A DNA stretch of 64,000 bases from Bacillota bacterium (GTDB lineage Bacteria; Bacillota; Bacilli; Paenibacillales; NBRC-103111), in NCBI GenBank assembly GCA_023388055.1, contig JAEWGW010000018.1, positions 150,494 to 214,493 of the forward strand, written 5' to 3'. A model generated the notes under the pieces. It was given only the letters and a program-made list of their open reading frames with translations. It had not been told where the DNA came from and ran no database searches. Numbering within the stretch: position 1 is the stretch's first letter; each line of letters begins with the position of its first letter. Shown here piece by piece: positions 9,436-19,277 of the stretch. A program made the translations under genes and the position numbers.

Positions 9436-10800
9436 TTATTTTTTGTTTTGTTTGAGGAAATCGTTATGCCGTTTGGCCATGGTCTCCAGGGTGGTCTTCA
9501 GATCCTGCTTGCCCAGGAGGTACTTCTCGTACTCCTCCTTGCGCAGATCGATGACCTGCTGCTCCAGGCTGGACACGTAGGTGGGGAAGGTGCCGAACAC
9601 TACCTTTTTCAGAGAATCCAGATCATAAGTGCTGTCCACGCCGTTCAGGAGAAGCTTGATAGCATCATCGGCATTCACCGCCTTGGAGGAGGGAATCCGT
9701 CCCCCGGAGGCCATCGGCATCATTCCGCCGTCGGCGTACCACTTCAGGAACTTCCAGGCAGCTTCCTTGTTAGGAGATTTGGCATTGACGGACACCACGT
9801 CCCCGAGACCGGCCGGATATTTGAATTCATTGTCATTTTTGCTCAGCTTCGGCACCGTGGCGAAGGCGATTTTGAAGCTGCGGGGGTTGTCCTTGAGATT
9901 ATTGGCGTTGCGGAAAATGTACTCCCCTGCGTACAGCATCCCTGTTTCGCCCTTCAGGAACATGGTATCCGTAGGCATTTTGGAGGTCATTTGCTCCCCG
10001 TAGGCAGGCATGGTTTTGGCCTTTTGCATCTCGTAGGCCACCTCATACCCCTTGGCGGCCAGCGGATTGTTCAGGTTGGAGGTACCATCCGGCTTTACGA
10101 AACCAAGCGCAGCCGTACCGGAATCCACCTGCTCCATATAGTTGGCCTCATGCTGGAGGAGTCCCCAGCGTTTGTCGGTTTTGAGCTTGGCGGCATACTC
10201 CTTCATGTCGTCCCAGGTCCAGTCCAGAGCCGGTACGGGAAGTCCCGCCGCATCCAGCGCATCCTTGTTCAACCAGACGAAGGACATGTTCTTCTTGGTG
10301 GGAATGCCGTAATATTTGCCGCCGATCTGCCACAGCTTGGCGTCCGGACCCATTTTATCATCCACGTTATAATCGCTGTAAGCGCTTAGATCTAACGCCA
10401 GCCCGGCATCCTTGCGCTTCTGCAGGCGGGAGTAGGAATAGTTGACGAACAGGTCCGCATCCTGGCCGGTCATCAGGGCCGTATCCAGCTTCAGGTTCCC
10501 CGCATCGTCGTTGACAAAACGCTCATAGGTCACCTGGATATCCGGATTTTGCTTGTTCCATGCCTCTACCACCGCTTGAGGACCGGACTCCGCCGGCACG
10601 CCTCCCCACATTTTCAGCTTGACTGTTTTGCCGGTGGAGGTGGAAGCTGCCGGGGCTTGAGAGGTACCCGTCGTTGCCGCCGGGGCCGATTGTTTCCCGC
10701 CGCTGCTATTATTGCTGTCTCCGCTTCCGCCGCATCCCGCCGCCATGCCCAACACCATTACCAAACCCATTCCACCCGCCAACCATTTTGCTTTTTTCAT
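9436..10800 (-). CDS. Extracellular sugar-binding lipoprotein of ABC importer
   Basis: The protein has 454 residues, with a lipoprotein signal peptide ending in the lipobox MAAGC (Cys about residue 23) and then a Ser/Gly/Asn/Thr-rich spacer to about residue 55. The rest matches family 1 (MalE-like) solute-binding proteins, with KLKMWGG at the start of the first lobe and repeated Trp/Tyr sugar-stacking positions. The ATG at 10800 follows AGGGGATG; the ATG at 10827 has no site. It is the first gene of the importer operon and lies next to the YesM/YesN-type genes, which often control such importers. Confidence 0.95.
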   Translation of the reverse strand: MKKAKWLAGGMGLVMVLGMAAGCGGSGDSNNSSGGKQSAPAATTGTSQAPAASTSTGKTVKLKMWGGVPAESGPQAVVEAWNKQNPDIQVTYERFVNDDAGNLKLDTALMTGQDADLFVNYSYSRLQKRKDAGLALDLSAYSDYNVDDKMGPDAKLWQIGGKYYGIPTKKNMSFVWLNKDALDAAGLPVPALDWTWDDMKEYAAKLKTDKRWGLLQHEANYMEQVDSGTAALGFVKPDGTSNLNNPLAAKGYEVAYEMQKAKTMPAYGEQMTSKMPTDTMFLKGETGMLYAGEYIFRNANNLKDNPRSFKIAFATVPKLSKNDNEFKYPAGLGDVVSVNAKSPNKEAAWKFLKWYADGGMMPMASGGRIPSSKAVNADDAIKLLLNGVDSTYDLDSLKKVVFGTFPTYVSSLEQQVIDLRKEEYEKYLLGKQDLKTTLETMAKRHNDFLKQNKK

Positions 10801-11017
10801 GGTTTCATCCCCTTTTGGTTCGGTCATCTTGAGTTCATCTTACCATCCGTCCGTGCAAGGAGGCAGATACGGGGTTTGGAGAATGATGCAACGATATTTG
10901 GATGTGGGGCTGGTAACGGCGGTGAAGTCAGTGACCCCAGTGACACCCGGTAACCCCTATGACGGCGGTGACGCCAATCCGGTAACTCCGATGACGCTGC
11001 AATACGGCAAAGGCTGC

Positions 11018-11791
11018 TCAGGCCTCCGCGCTCCTCCGGTAATCAGCGGGGGTTTTGCCGGTCCAGCGTTTGAAGATTTTGATAAAATAGCTGTCCCCGG
11101 AAAAACCCACCCGCTCCCCGATTTCAGTCACGGGCAGGGCGGTTTCCCGCAGCATCAAGGCGGCAGCCTCCACCCGCAGACGCTGGTGGTAGTGGGTCAG
11201 GGTAGCGCCTGTTTTTTTCTTGAACAGGTCGCTCAGATAGCTGGCCTCCATACAGGCCAATTCCGCCAGCCGCTTCAGGCTGAATTCCTCCCGGTAATGC
11301 TCCTCCAGGTACGTGATCACCCTGTTGATATCGGGATGATCCGTTTCCCCTTGGGTGTGGTCCTTGGCAGGTAGCGTAGACCAGACCCGGTCCAGCTTCT
11401 TCAGCTGGTCCCGGCTGGCCAGCTCTGCCTCGATACGCTCCAGGTTCGCCCGCAGCGCCTCCGGGTCCATGGACAGCTTCAACAGATAACCGGAAGCGCC
11501 GAATTCCAGCGCCTGCCGGGCATATTCAAAATCGCTCAGGCACGTAAGCATCAGGAAGCGCCCCTGAAATCCTTCACGGCGGGCAGCCTTCAGAAGCTCC
11601 ACCCCATCCATCACCGGCATGTCGATATCCGCAATCACCAGATCCGGCTGCAGGCTGCCGATCAGCCGCAGCCCCTCCTCGCCGTTTACCGCCTCACCGG
11701 CTACCACAAAACCCGCGTCCAGCTTTTCCAGAACCTTGCGCACGTATCCCCTGGCCTGATCCTCATCCTCCACCAACAACACGGTCCGCAT
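11018..11791 (-). CDS. YesN-type response regulator (REC + AraC DNA-binding)
   Basis: The protein has 257 residues. The N-terminal receiver has the acidic pair VEDEDQ, the phospho-acceptor Asp in IADIDMPVMDG (about residue 57) and the switch Lys in LLKLSMD. After a short linker, two AraC helix-turn-helix motifs fill about residues 155-255, ending in the typical GFSGDSYFIKIFKRWTGKTPADYR. It overlaps the kinase gene by 29 bp, so translation is coupled. The importer operon begins 217 bp downstream and is the likely target. Confidence 0.94.
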   Translation of the reverse strand: MRTVLLVEDEDQARGYVRKVLEKLDAGFVVAGEAVNGEEGLRLIGSLQPDLVIADIDMPVMDGVELLKAARREGFQGRFLMLTCLSDFEYARQALEFGASGYLLKLSMDPEALRANLERIEAELASRDQLKKLDRVWSTLPAKDHTQGETDHPDINRVITYLEEHYREEFSLKRLAELACMEASYLSDLFKKKTGATLTHYHQRLRVEAAALMLRETALPVTEIGERVGFSGDSYFIKIFKRWTGKTPADYRRSAEA

Positions 11792-13592
11792 GGGCTTCGT
11801 CCTCCTTCCGGTATGGTGTCGCCAACAGCAGGGGCAGCTCCAGCTTCGCCAAGGTTCCCGCTAACTCTGCAAGTGGCTCTAGGGATAGCGCCGCCCTATC
11901 CTGGTACAGCAGACTGAGCCGCTCTCTCAGATTGGAGAGACCCACCCCGGCATTCGCCCGGCGCTTAGGTCTGGCTCCAGCAGCCTCCAGACCAATTCCG
12001 TCATCCTCCACCTCGATGACAAGACGTTCTCCGTCCCGGTAAGCCCGGATGCGGATATTCCCCGACTCGGCCGCAGAATGTCCGAAGCCGTGTACGATGG
12101 CATTTTCCACCAGGGGCTGGAGGGAGGATTTCGGGATCAGAGCATAATGCAGGGACGGGTCCATCTCGTATTCCAGCCCGAAGCGGTGGCCGAACCGGGA
12201 GTTCTGGATCTGCATATACGCGCTGACCAGCCCCAGCTCCTCCTTGAGATGAATCAGATCCACATCCAGATTCAGGCCCGATTCCAGGAGCTTCCCCAAG
12301 GATACGCAGATATCGTGGATATCGTCCTGATCCCGCTGCATGGCGATGCTTTTGATGGTATTCAGTGTATTCAGCAAAAAATGCGGGTTCATCTGCGACA
12401 GCAGCACCTGGAACCGGATCGCCTGCTTCTGCCGCTCCTCCAGCTTGAGGCGGTTGACCAGATCGTGTATATCCTTGACCATCCGGTTGAAGCTGCGGGT
12501 CAGGGACTGGACCTCCTCCGTGCTTTTGCTTTCGGGCAGCACCGCCTTCAGGTCGCTTCCCGCCACAATCTCCATTTTGCGCTGGAGCCTAAACAATGGT
12601 CTGGTTATGCCTGAGGACAGCACCACGGTTACCCCAATGGCCAGGCCCATAAACACGGCAAAAAGCACAAAAAACCGGCCCTTCATCTGGTTAATCTCGG
12701 CGAACAAAAGAGAAAGCGGGGTGCCCTTGACCACGTACCAGTCCAAGGAGGGAATATAGGCGGCGGTGTACAGAATCCCCTCCTGTTCATCACGCCAGCT
12801 GATGCCGGAACTTTCCCCGGAGTGGGCAGTGGCCCGGAGGAAGCTTTCCTGCGGCAGGGTCTTGTCGGGGAGCGAGGACAGCACTGTGCTGCCGCTTCCA
12901 TCAGCGATGGCGTAATACACTCCTCCGGCGTTGTGATCCGAGGCTTCGATCGCCCGCTGGAACCATTCCTCATAGTCCATGCTGATGCGGAGCACGGCAT
13001 ACAGCTCCTCGTAGTCATTGGTCAACACGGTATACAGGGACACCATTCTGGCGCTGCGGTTCACATCCCGCTTGACGTAATTGGTGTCATTGGTCACCCA
13101 TAGATACCGCTGATTCCCCCGGAGCACCCCCTGAAAGCCGGGTTCGCTCATCTGCCTGTCGTAATGGATGGGCTCCTCGGGATAAAAGGAGGTATAAATA
13201 TTGCCCTTCCGGTCCAGCAGCGTATAGTACACCTGGGAGCCGGTGAGAAAAAAACTGTTGGAAATGCTGTAAAACTTGCCTTCGATCCGTTTCTTCAGCT
13301 CGCTCCATTCATAGCTATCCGGATGCAGGAGCATGTCCTCCAGACCCGGGTCCTGGTCCATCAGGGTCCAGGTTTTGACCAGGATGCCGCTTTGATCCTC
13401 CAGCCGCTGCCGCAGGGAAAACAGCTGCTCCCGGTCGCGCTCATTGGCCTTATCCTGAAGCACACGCTCCACCGAGTTGAACATGTAAACGCTTAACATA
13501 ATCAGCGGCAAAAGAATACACAGCAGGAAAACCGAAACCAGCCGGTTCTTCAGACTGTTGGGCAGAAGCTTTTCCAGCAGGGAATGCAACAT
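11763..13592 (-). CDS. YesM-type sensor histidine kinase
   Basis: The protein has 609 residues: a membrane helix near residues 18-38, a large extracellular sensor (about 40-290, dCache-like), a second helix near 298-320, a HAMP linker, then the His_kinase domain with the phospho-acceptor His in QMNPHFLLNTLN. The ATP-binding part has the N-box LVENAIVHG, the DDGIGL loop and GVGLSNLRERL. This lineage normally senses sugars outside the cell and signals to the AraC-type partner encoded next. The start has GAAAGGGG about 10 nt upstream. Confidence 0.94.
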   Translation of the reverse strand: MLHSLLEKLLPNSLKNRLVSVFLLCILLPLIMLSVYMFNSVERVLQDKANERDREQLFSLRQRLEDQSGILVKTWTLMDQDPGLEDMLLHPDSYEWSELKKRIEGKFYSISNSFFLTGSQVYYTLLDRKGNIYTSFYPEEPIHYDRQMSEPGFQGVLRGNQRYLWVTNDTNYVKRDVNRSARMVSLYTVLTNDYEELYAVLRISMDYEEWFQRAIEASDHNAGGVYYAIADGSGSTVLSSLPDKTLPQESFLRATAHSGESSGISWRDEQEGILYTAAYIPSLDWYVVKGTPLSLLFAEINQMKGRFFVLFAVFMGLAIGVTVVLSSGITRPLFRLQRKMEIVAGSDLKAVLPESKSTEEVQSLTRSFNRMVKDIHDLVNRLKLEERQKQAIRFQVLLSQMNPHFLLNTLNTIKSIAMQRDQDDIHDICVSLGKLLESGLNLDVDLIHLKEELGLVSAYMQIQNSRFGHRFGLEYEMDPSLHYALIPKSSLQPLVENAIVHGFGHSAAESGNIRIRAYRDGERLVIEVEDDGIGLEAAGARPKRRANAGVGLSNLRERLSLLYQDRAALSLEPLAELAGTLAKLELPLLLATPYRKEDEAHADRVVGGG

Positions 13593-13868
13593 ATGCAGGT
13601 CGCCCCTTTCTTGACTGCAGGTTCCGCCTCTTCATTATTCCGCATCCGGGCGGGCCTGTAAATATCTGATTGCAGGAAGGAGCATGTAGGGGGGCGAGGG
13701 GGCGCGAGGCGGGGAGAGTGGGAAGGGCCAGGTGGCACAAATCGGGAGGATGGGAAGGGCATTTGTTGGCTTAAGGGCAATATGGGGTGGTAGTGGTAGG
13801 TGAGGCGTTGTGGGCGTTGTTGGGAGTAATATGAGCGGTATGAGCTATGTGGGCGTTGCACAAATCAT
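13593..13868. other. Gene-free leader region upstream of the kinase gene
   Basis: About 275 bp with G-rich, low-information sequence on the plus strand (around 13680-13830). No credible coding frame or clear operator was seen. It presumably holds the promoter for the two-component operon. Confidence 0.4.
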
Positions 13869-14054
13869 CTGAAATGTAAAAGTGCAGTTATTTTTGCAGA
13901 TATCCGGCTAAAGGGTGGCTTATCCTGCAAAAGTGCAGCTATTTCTCCCGGAACCGGCCATATCCCCACGTTGCCGGGAAATAGATGCACTTTTGCATTT
14001 GGGGGTTGGCGTCCGAGGGCTGCAGCCGGAAATAACTGCACTTTTGCATTTCGC
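13869..14054. repeat. Four-arm intergenic element, copy 2
   Basis: Direct arms end near 13892 and 13943 (core AAAAGTGCAG then TATT) and inverted arms begin near 13980 and 14031 (core TGCACTTTTGCAT). Spacing is 51, about 60 and 51 bp. The arm sequence is the same type as copy 6 at 30587. Confidence 0.85.
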
Positions 14055-14185
14055 GCCATCAGAGGAGGTAGGTGGGCGGTTTATTATGCTTCACAGAACG
14101 ATGTGGGAGGCGCGATATAGCTTATTTGTTACTGGGGCGGGGAGCTTCCCGGGATGCCGGGCTCCTAGAGACGCCCCAGCCGACA

Positions 14186-14215
14186 ACAAAAAGGCGGAGC
14201 CTCTAAGGCTCCGCC
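14186..14215 (-). terminator. Terminator after the heparinase-like gene
   Basis: The perfect arms GGCGGAGCC / GGCTCCGCC are followed by a T-run on the minus strand. It is 190 bp past the stop. Confidence 0.85.
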
Positions 14216-14405
14216 AATCACTGCCGCAGCAGCAGGCGCGGCACTACGCTCCGGCTGCACCGCGCAACTTCCCGCGCTTACTCCCGCGCCTACTTCAGCG
14301 CTTACTCCCGTCATTTGCGCTTACTCCTGCCGTTTGCGCGCACAGTCCCGCGCCTACTTCCGCACTTATCCACGCATATTCCCGCACTTGCTCACGCCTG
14401 CTGCC

Positions 14406-16274
14406 CTACTCCCCACTGCCTACGCCTGCACCGGCTGCGCCCGCTGCGCTCACGCGGAACTCGCCGCGGAAAACCGTCTCCGCCTTCGGCTCCAGCGCCT
14501 TCAGCATCAGGCGGTACACCATCACCGGCTGCCCCTGATGCGCCTCGGTGGGAATAACCTCTACCTCCGGCGCAAACGCCGCCGCGTCATACGCCAGCGC
14601 CACCGAACCGCTGGCGCTCCGCCAAACCACGCTGCCCGCCGACAATACCGGCTCTGCCCGGGAGACAAATACCTCCTCCAGTGCTGCAGGGGTTTGTCCG
14701 AAACCGAACCGGTCGGTGAGCACCAGCGTGCCCTCCTGCCCGCCGGAAGCGGCCTTCCAGTCGAAGCTGCGCACCAGCTCCGTCAGATGCGGCGCCGGAT
14801 ACGCCGCCGCCATATCCAGCACCAGCCGGACAGCACCCGGCTGGATCACCTTCTCGACCACACGCGCCGCATACTGGCGGCCGTTCTCTTGCTCCAGCCC
14901 GTCGATCACCGGAACCGAGTGACCCCGGCTGGCATTGTGCAGGAAGGTGTAGCGCTTCGGCCCAAAATACTCCTTGGTGTACACCCCGGCACCGAGATCC
15001 GTAAGCAAGCTGCTGCCGTTTACGTGAAGGATGAAGCTGCCCACATCATTGTGATTATGCGGCTCATCATTGTGGCCGCCCTTGGCAGCGAAGGCCACAA
15101 GACCGCCTTCCATCTCGCGGCGGCTTACCACCCACTGGAGATCCTCCAGCTCCCACTCGCCTTCCGGCGTATGGTGGCCCATAAGCTCGCCCTTGGACCA
15201 GAAGAAGCTCCGTGACAGATGGGCAAAGCGGTAACAATGGTCGCCATGGAAACGGGGGCCAGACATATATGGCACTTCAAGCCCATATCGCTCCGCCAGC
15301 TTGCAGACCAGACCCGGGCTGAGCCCCGTCCGGCCGGAATAGTCAGAGAAGCTGACGAAGCTGTCGTCAGACAGCGAAATAGCCAGCGGAAACTCCGCGA
15401 TCCGGCGGCATTTCTCATTGTCCAGAAGCCGGATTTTCCCATCCGTGTACGCCTCCAGCATCTCGGCAAAATAAGTGTAATAGCCGAAGCCATATATCCA
15501 ATATCCGATGCCCTCTGCACAGCCGCCGTCCTCCTGGAACCCCTCCAGGTAACATTCCATGGCTCGCACCAGCCGATCGATAACACCAGCCAGACGTTCC
15601 TTGTCCGTCTCCAGGAGAAGCAGAGCCATACCGGCAGCCCCGGCGCAGACCGCAGACCAGTTATGGGTTTGCGACTCCCACCGGAAGCGGGCGGGCTCCT
15701 CGTACAGCGGAAGGAACGTCCGCTCCTCAACTTCCTTTTTCACCCGGTAGACAATCCACGGATTCAGCTTCCCCTCCAGGAGATACAGGCACTCCGCCAG
15801 GCTGTGGGCCGTCTCTGCTGCGAACAGGTCGATCACCGACTCCGGCTCGTGGGTATAAGCAGCCACCTTTTCCAGACCAGGCTCCAGATGGGCAGGCAGG
15901 CACCAGGTGAACTCATTGCAGATTTCCCAGATTAGATCCTCCAATACAGGAAGATACTCATCGGTTTCCTCCAGCAGGGTCGTAAAAACAAGCCCCGCCA
16001 ACCGGCCCCGCCGCTCGAAGTAAGGCCGTTCAAATTCCAGACGGGTTCCTTGTTTTTCGTACATGTGAAAAAGAGAAAACGGCAGCACACCAACAGGCTC
16101 CGATACCGCCCGTTTGGCCTCTGCAACCGTTTCCCCAATAAAGCCGGCAAAAACCTTCTGCGCCTTCAGCTTGCTCAGATTCTCCTTCCAATCCACTCCG
16201 AAAGGAGTCCGGGAAGCCGTCCACCCTGCTGTCTCCGAGCAGATAGCCTCCCTGATTTCACGGAAATTATACAC
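14406..16274 (-). CDS. Heparinase II/III-like polysaccharide lyase family protein
   Basis: The protein has 622 residues and no clear signal peptide, so it probably acts in the cytosol on imported oligosaccharides. The N-terminal two-thirds is the alpha/alpha-toroid of this family (THNWSAVCAGAAG and the catalytic-region RFHGDH). The C-terminal third is the beta-sandwich heparinase II/III domain with GGHNDEPHNHNDVGSF, whose His residues match the family active and zinc site. The start is GTG at 16274 with GGGGGGA 7 nt upstream. A perfect LacI-type operator lies 28 bp upstream. The last residues are Ala/Gly-rich. The substrate could be a uronic-acid polymer, but this is inference. Confidence 0.9.
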   Translation of the reverse strand: MYNFREIREAICSETAGWTASRTPFGVDWKENLSKLKAQKVFAGFIGETVAEAKRAVSEPVGVLPFSLFHMYEKQGTRLEFERPYFERRGRLAGLVFTTLLEETDEYLPVLEDLIWEICNEFTWCLPAHLEPGLEKVAAYTHEPESVIDLFAAETAHSLAECLYLLEGKLNPWIVYRVKKEVEERTFLPLYEEPARFRWESQTHNWSAVCAGAAGMALLLLETDKERLAGVIDRLVRAMECYLEGFQEDGGCAEGIGYWIYGFGYYTYFAEMLEAYTDGKIRLLDNEKCRRIAEFPLAISLSDDSFVSFSDYSGRTGLSPGLVCKLAERYGLEVPYMSGPRFHGDHCYRFAHLSRSFFWSKGELMGHHTPEGEWELEDLQWVVSRREMEGGLVAFAAKGGHNDEPHNHNDVGSFILHVNGSSLLTDLGAGVYTKEYFGPKRYTFLHNASRGHSVPVIDGLEQENGRQYAARVVEKVIQPGAVRLVLDMAAAYPAPHLTELVRSFDWKAASGGQEGTLVLTDRFGFGQTPAALEEVFVSRAEPVLSAGSVVWRSASGSVALAYDAAAFAPEVEVIPTEAHQGQPVMVYRLMLKALEPKAETVFRGEFRVSAAGAAGAGVGSGE

Positions 16275-16301
16275 GGAAAAATCCCCCCGACACCATTTTA
16301 A

Positions 16302-16313
16302 TGAAACGTTTCA
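16302..16313. promoter_or_regulatory. LacI/CcpA-like operator (perfect 12-bp palindrome)
   Basis: TGAAACGTTTCA lies between the HD-GYP stop and the GTG of the heparinase-like gene. It fits the core of LacI-family operators and is close to cre sites (TGNAANCGNTNNCA). This suggests repression or carbon catabolite control of the lyase-like gene. Confidence 0.7.
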
Positions 16314-16332
16314 ATTAATGGGTACGAGACTA

Positions 16333-17358
16333 TTATAGCACGGCATCCACAAAAAGCGTGGTGAATTTCGCCAGATCGAATTCGTTTACCGTTAAATCAT
16401 CATCATCCTTTTTGATGACACGCACAACCGGACGTCCCGGCAGCCCCCGGTGCTGGCCCACCACTACACCTACCTCATGATTGCTCAAGCGGACGCTGGT
16501 GCCGGTGGGATACACGGAAACCGTGCGCAGAAACTGGATGACCACCTCCCGGTCCAGCTTGGTGCCGGACAGGGCGGAGAGCTCTTCGATGACAAGATGG
16601 GGTTTGCCCCGCTCCCCGGTAGCCGGATTATAAAGGAGATTGTCGTAGGTGTTGGCCACAGCCACAATTTTGGCGTACAAGTGAATCTGCTCGTCCTCCA
16701 GGCCGCGGGGCATACCCGTCCCGTCCGGAGCTTCATGATGCTGGAAGGCCACGTGGGCAATAAGCAGGCTCAGCTCGCGCTTACTTTTCAACAGATCAAA
16801 CCCCCGCCAGGTATGATGCTTCCGCAGGTCCTCAGATTCATCGTCGGTAAGCAGCTCTACCTTGCCCACATCGTGAAGCAGAGCGCCCGTTGCCAGCTCC
16901 TTCACCTGGGTGGCAGACAGCCCCATATTAATCCCCGTCAACGCGGCCATGGTGCACACATTCAGCGCATGGACGTACTGCTCGTTATCCTTGGTGCGGA
17001 TATCCGTGAGCTGCAGCAGCACCTCCCGGTTCTGCATCACATCCTCCAGCAGCTTGTCGATGCTGATGCTGACCGCACGGGTGTTGAACTCCTTGCCGGA
17101 GCGGACGGATTGGAGCATTTCGCCCATTTTTTGCATCACAGCCCGCTTATTCTCCTCGGACACCACATCATCGATTTCCACGTCCTGAAGATGCTCGTCC
17201 TTGATATAGAGCATCGTGACGCCGATACGGCGTAAAGTATTAATCATATAAACCGTTAACTGCACCCCTTCGGACAACAGCACGGCACCATTGGAGGAAA
17301 AAATAGTTCTGCCCAAAAAATCCCCAGATTCTACGGTGTCAATAAGTACATATTTCAT
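16333..17358 (-). CDS. HD-GYP domain protein, probable c-di-GMP phosphodiesterase
   Basis: The protein has 341 residues. The N-terminal part (about 1-110) is of unknown fold. The HD-GYP domain (about 130-290) has the metal pair in LLHDVGKVEL, the downstream HHTWRG, the FQHHE element and DGTGMP in place of the classical GYP loop. The family cuts cyclic di-GMP to pGpG or GMP. Its start overlaps the stop of ogt by 4 bp (ATGA), so the two are translationally coupled. Confidence 0.92.
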   Translation of the reverse strand: MKYVLIDTVESGDFLGRTIFSSNGAVLLSEGVQLTVYMINTLRRIGVTMLYIKDEHLQDVEIDDVVSEENKRAVMQKMGEMLQSVRSGKEFNTRAVSISIDKLLEDVMQNREVLLQLTDIRTKDNEQYVHALNVCTMAALTGINMGLSATQVKELATGALLHDVGKVELLTDDESEDLRKHHTWRGFDLLKSKRELSLLIAHVAFQHHEAPDGTGMPRGLEDEQIHLYAKIVAVANTYDNLLYNPATGERGKPHLVIEELSALSGTKLDREVVIQFLRTVSVYPTGTSVRLSNHEVGVVVGQHRGLPGRPVVRVIKKDDDDLTVNEFDLAKFTTLFVDAVL

Positions 17359-17918
17359 AGGCCGGCCTCTTGAGGGATGGTGTAACGGACCGCCGCCCCC
17401 TCCAGGCGGAGGAGCGCTTCCTTAATGGGCAAGCCGCCCCCGTAGCCCACCATATGGCCTGCTGCGCCGACCACCCGGTGGCAGGGAACGATGACGGGCA
17501 GGGGATTCCGGTTATTGGCGCCGCCCACAGCCCGTACCGCTTTAGGCGAGCCGATCCGTTCGGCGATATCTTTATATGAGCAGACGGTGCCATAGGGAAT
17601 GTCCACAAGCGCCTGCCATACCCGCTCCTGAAAAGGGGTGCCCCACACATCAACAGGAACGGTGAAAACCGTCCGTTCCCCCCGGAAGTATTCCTCCAGC
17701 TCCTTCATAGCCTGGGGAATATAGCCGCCGCCTTGGACCAGCTCTACACCTCCGGCGGGAACATCATTCAGCTTGGCTGCCCAAGCAGCCAGGGCTGCCA
17801 GCTCCACTTCCTCTGTCAGCCCCTCTTCAAAATCTATACGGCAAAGCCCACGCTCCGTTGCCGCCAAGAGCAGCTTCCCGATGGGGCTGGGGAGATACCC
17901 GTAATACATAACCGACAT
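17355..17918 (-). CDS. ogt: Methylated-DNA--protein-cysteine methyltransferase
   Basis: The 187-residue protein repairs O6-methylguanine by moving the methyl group onto its own Cys. The acceptor motif is IVPCHRVVG (about residue 143), preceded by the helix-turn-helix RAVGGANNRNP that holds the extrahelical base. The start at 17918 has AGGAGGG 5 nt before it; longer forms have no site. It overlaps the HD-GYP gene and follows queG by 56 bp. Confidence 0.95.
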   Translation of the reverse strand: MSVMYYGYLPSPIGKLLLAATERGLCRIDFEEGLTEEVELAALAAWAAKLNDVPAGGVELVQGGGYIPQAMKELEEYFRGERTVFTVPVDVWGTPFQERVWQALVDIPYGTVCSYKDIAERIGSPKAVRAVGGANNRNPLPVIVPCHRVVGAAGHMVGYGGGLPIKEALLRLEGAAVRYTIPQEAGL

Positions 17919-17974
17919 AATGACCCTCCTGACTGATGTGAAAATATCCTCCGTGCCGCTTCCACAAGCGGCAA

Positions 17975-19162
17975 TCATTCTTGTCCGGTCTGCTCCTCCA
18001 ACGGCAGCAGACAAAACCCGATTTCGTCCCGGACGGATGGGTCCTTCTCTTCGGCCAAGGCAGCCTCCAAGATGCGAAGGGCCCCGTCTCCTCCCATCCT
18101 GCCGATGCTCCAGGCCGCCGCGGCGCGAAGCTCCGGCCGGGGGTCGGCCAGCAGGATATGGCGAAGCTCCGGAAGTGTTGCGGGATCCCGGAACAGCCCC
18201 AGAGCCAGCACCGCGTTGCGCTGAATGGGCTTCCTCCCGCGCCAGGCTGCCGCCGTACTGCCGAAGGCTTCCTTAAACTCCTTATTGCTCATCCCTAGGA
18301 TGGGCAGCAAAAGCGGCTTGGCCTGCTCCGGCAGCGGCTGGAGCTCGGCGTTATGCACCGCATGTTTTCCTTTGTTCTTCGGACAAACCTGCTGGCAGGT
18401 ATCGCAGCCGTACAGCCGGTTGCCCAAGGGTACCCGGAACTCCTCGGGTATGATGTCCTTGCTTTGGGTCCAGAAGGAGAGACACCGTTTGGCATTGAGC
18501 TGCCGCGGCCCGGCGAAGGAGTCTGTCGGACAGGCATCGAGACAGAGAGTGCAATCCCCGCAGCCATCACCCAAGGGGGTGTCCGGCGGAAACGGCAAAT
18601 CGGTAATCATCTCACCCAGATAGACCCAGGAACCGAATTCCGGTGTGATTATGGAGCAGTTTTTGCCGATCCAGCCGATGCCCGCACGTTCTGCCACCGC
18701 CCTGTCCGACAAGGCTCCCGTATCCACCATGATTTCCATCCGGGCCTCCGGAACCCGCTCCCGGATAAAAGCGGCCAACCGGCTCAACCGGTCCGCCAAC
18801 ACCCGGTGATAATCCTCGCCCCATGCGGTGCGGGCCATCATCCCCCGGGGAGCCCCAGGACCGGAGCGGGGCGGGTCCTGCAGCTTGGACGGATAAGCCA
18901 AGGCCACGGAGAGAATGGAACGGGCCCCGGGCAGATGCAGCTCCGGTTGGGTGCGCTTGTCCAGGTCCGGCTCCTCGAAGCCGGATTCACGCCCCATCTC
19001 CCTGTGGCGGAGGAGCTTTTCCTTGAGGTCAGTGAAGGGCTCCGCCGAAGCAAAACCCAGCTTGTCGATGCCCAGCTGCGGTAGGGCTGCCAGTATTTCC
19101 TCCTTCAGCCGCCTCCAGCCTCCGGCATAGCCGTCAACCGGGCCGCCCGATACATTGCCCAA
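17975..19162 (-). CDS. queG: Epoxyqueuosine reductase
   Basis: QueG reduces epoxyqueuosine to queuosine in the tRNA wobble position using cobalamin and two [4Fe-4S] clusters. The cluster motifs CGDCTLCLDACP and CDTCQQVCP are visible (about residues 205 and 260), and HEAT-like repeats form the C-terminal tRNA-binding part. The TTG at 19162 is preferred because GGAGGAG lies 5 nt upstream and it gives the usual length (about 395); an ATG at 19264 would add 34 residues without a good site. It lies in a run with the DUF402 gene, ogt and the HD-GYP gene. Confidence 0.93.
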   Translation of the reverse strand: MGNVSGGPVDGYAGGWRRLKEEILAALPQLGIDKLGFASAEPFTDLKEKLLRHREMGRESGFEEPDLDKRTQPELHLPGARSILSVALAYPSKLQDPPRSGPGAPRGMMARTAWGEDYHRVLADRLSRLAAFIRERVPEARMEIMVDTGALSDRAVAERAGIGWIGKNCSIITPEFGSWVYLGEMITDLPFPPDTPLGDGCGDCTLCLDACPTDSFAGPRQLNAKRCLSFWTQSKDIIPEEFRVPLGNRLYGCDTCQQVCPKNKGKHAVHNAELQPLPEQAKPLLLPILGMSNKEFKEAFGSTAAAWRGRKPIQRNAVLALGLFRDPATLPELRHILLADPRPELRAAAAWSIGRMGGDGALRILEAALAEEKDPSVRDEIGFCLLPLEEQTGQE

Positions 19163-19277
19163 ACCCTCTCCTCCCCGCTTTCTATAATAAAGCGGCGGTT
19201 CCAGGCACACGTGGTTTCCCCCGCAGCCCGACCGCCGGATATGCCCTTGTAGCAGGGCTTTCAAAGAATAAACACCG

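Noticed and set aside
8326..10389. Open frame of 687 codons on the plus strand across the ABC importer genes
   Set aside because: It runs antisense to two permeases and a binding protein with full family motifs; its length comes from GC-rich codon bias.
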